Assembly (NCBI GenBank): GCA_905182335.1
Contig: CAJJBE010000003.1
Coordinates: 248,001-312,000, forward strand
Length of the DNA stretch: 64,000 bases
From: Flavobacteriales bacterium UBA4466
GTDB lineage: Bacteria > Bacteroidota > Bacteroidia > Flavobacteriales_D > Crocinitomicaceae
Reading direction: 5' to 3'
Shown: in pieces, positions 62,811 to 64,000 of the stretch
Numbering within the stretch: position 1 is the stretch's first letter
Layout: every line of letters starts with the position of its first letter
Made by a program: the position numbers and the translations under genes
Notes under the pieces: model-generated
What the model was told of the DNA's origin: nothing
The model's input: only the letters and a program-made list of their open reading frames with translations
The model's database searches: none

Positions 62811-64000
62811 ATGAAAAATATCTTTTTGACGATTGTTACACTTTGCGTTACGCAATTGTCCTTTTCTCAAGTCCTTTCAGGTATAGTACTTGATTCAGAA
62901 ACAAAAAAAAATATCCCTTATGCAAAGGTTTATATACCGGATTTTCAAATAGGTACAATTTCGGATTCTGTCGGGAAGTTTGTTTTTAACACATCTATTC
63001 CACCCAACGTGTCCTTGCTTGTAACTTCTTCTATGTATGAGTCAAAAATGGTCACAGTAAACCCTGGAGAGCTGATTGTTGTAGCAATGGAAAGAACTCA
63101 TTTAGAATTAGATGAAGTTGTTTTGATAATTCCAAATGGCGTAATGCAAAAAGATAATACTGTTCGAGTTGATCGATTAAATTTGAAAGATTTAAAGACT
63201 ATTCCTGCAAGCACTCTTTCAGAAGCAATTGCAAATTTGAATGGAGTCCAAGAGGCTTCAATTGGAATAGGGATTTCTAAACCAGTTATTAGAGGAATGC
63301 AAGGAGTTAGAGTTTTAACAGCTTGGAATGGAATGCGAATTGAAAATCAACAGTGGGGAGCAGATCATGGGATGGCGGTTTCCCAAATAGGAATCGGTTC
63401 AGTTGAAGTTATAAAAGGTCCTTCCTCACTTTTATATGGCGCTGATGCTTTAGGTGGAGTAGTTTACTTAGCAGAAGAGAAGTTTTCTAGACAGAATGCT
63501 TATTCAGTAGTAATTAACTCCAAATTTGAATCAGTGAACTTAGGAACAACGAATACTGCAATGATAAAAATGTCTAAGAGGAATATGCGATTCAATTTCG
63601 GAGCTCTATATTCTAATTTTTCAGATTATAAAATGCCTAACAACACTTATTTAGCAGATTCTAGATATCAAGATATGGGCGCAAAAGCTCGTTTTGCTGT
63701 AAATAAAGAAAATTGGGTAATGAATGTAAATTATATCTATTCTCACAGTTACTTAGGACTTCCCGGGCATACGCATGATACGGATCCGAATCCAAATAGT
63801 TTTATGTTATCTTTTCAGAATAGACAAAGAAATATACCGGCACAAAACATTAATAATCATTTAGTTCAAATGGACAATAAGTTTTTCTTTGGCCAGAACA
63901 AAATTCAGTTGATGTTAGGTTATACACACAATGATTTGCAGGAGTTTGAAGAGAAAGTTTCATTACCTGGTCTTGGAATGGTGCTTCAAAATGGATTATA
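62811..64000 (+). CDS. TonB-dependent receptor, N-terminal part (3' end outside window)
   Basis: The first 396 residues of a large receptor are present and the frame is open to the window edge. A signal peptide (1-19, ending LSFSQ) is followed by a carboxypeptidase-like beta-sandwich (VLSGIVLDSETKKNIPYAKV, about 20-95). The plug domain follows (SEAIANLNGVQEAS, GVRVLTAWNGMRIENQQWGA, GSVEVIKGPSSLLYGADALG), then the first barrel strands. The stretch GLPGHTHDTDPNP is His-rich, and the preceding small gene encodes a His/Cys-rich protein, so a metal substrate is possible. This is inference. Confidence 0.92.
   Translation, partial: MKNIFLTIVTLCVTQLSFSQVLSGIVLDSETKKNIPYAKVYIPDFQIGTISDSVGKFVFNTSIPPNVSLLVTSSMYESKMVTVNPGELIVVAMERTHLELDEVVLIIPNGVMQKDNTVRVDRLNLKDLKTIPASTLSEAIANLNGVQEASIGIGISKPVIRGMQGVRVLTAWNGMRIENQQWGADHGMAVSQIGIGSVEVIKGPSSLLYGADALGGVVYLAEEKFSRQNAYSVVINSKFESVNLGTTNTAMIKMSKRNMRFNFGALYSNFSDYKMPNNTYLADSRYQDMGAKARFAVNKENWVMNVNYIYSHSYLGLPGHTHDTDPNPNSFMLSFQNRQRNIPAQNINNHLVQMDNKFFFGQNKIQLMLGYTHNDLQEFEEKVSLPGLGMVLQNGL

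Overview
The window is about one-third GC and reads as chromosomal DNA of a free-living member of the Bacteroidota, most likely the order Flavobacteriales. The signs are TonB-dependent receptors with paired surface proteins, type IX secretion (T9SS) C-terminal sorting domains, several DUF families that I know mainly from this phylum, an oversized signal peptidase I, a long NusB, and promoters of the Bacteroidota type (TTG near -33 and TAnnTTTG near -7). Almost all of it is ordinary chromosome. I see no phage, insertion sequence, CRISPR array, tRNA or rRNA gene.

Layout. 1-941 is the end of a TonB-dependent receptor gene. 971-6804 is a cobalamin-riboswitch operon: a DUF4465 T9SS protein, a BtuB-like receptor, a BtuG-like beta-propeller lipoprotein, a second T9SS surface protein and a TPMT-family methyltransferase, most of them translationally coupled. 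7078-11605 (minus) holds serC, serA, DUF1015, a YggS-type PLP protein and DUF1684. 11661-16670 (minus) holds a ribosomal protein Thx with a histone-H1-like tail, trmH, HU, fmt, a MATE exporter and an RlmI-like methyltransferase. 16785-18995 is a three-gene group (unknown protein, ABC ATPase, YihY). A LexA-like XRE/S24 regulator faces recQ, then come ilvE and a NarL-type regulator. 23710-24572 contains a decayed methyltransferase gene.

24573-29370 holds DUF4301, DUF58, an EamA transporter, an outer-membrane protein and prmC. 29357-35088 continues with ligA, a DUF6913-like gene, dapA, an NrnA-type phosphoesterase and two FKBP-type lipoproteins. 35152-41959 holds an M23/LysM protein, bamD, rpoZ, coaBC, DUF4835, recN and a GSCFA protein. 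42001-43843 (minus) is an ECF sigma factor with an anti-sigma-like membrane protein that carries a gliding-motility-type C-terminal domain. 44006-49728 holds mdh, a sodium:solute symporter, a YcxB-like protein, a DEAD-box helicase and a chromate transporter. 49806-56325 (minus) holds an EEP-family hydrolase, WbqC, lepB, dapB, DUF5683, parB and parA. A PUR-family gene with an internal stop follows, then an ABC exporter diverging from an amino-acid dehydrogenase, nusB, DUF1573 and yajC. The right end holds small membrane or lipoprotein genes (one frameshifted), a His-rich small protein and the start of another TonB-dependent receptor.

The most interesting parts are the B12-regulated surface-uptake operon with its two poorly known members, the sigma/anti-sigma pair with the secretion-type tail, the (TAAA)9 repeat just before yajC, and three genes that look broken (56465-56782, 61941-62418, 23828-24410).
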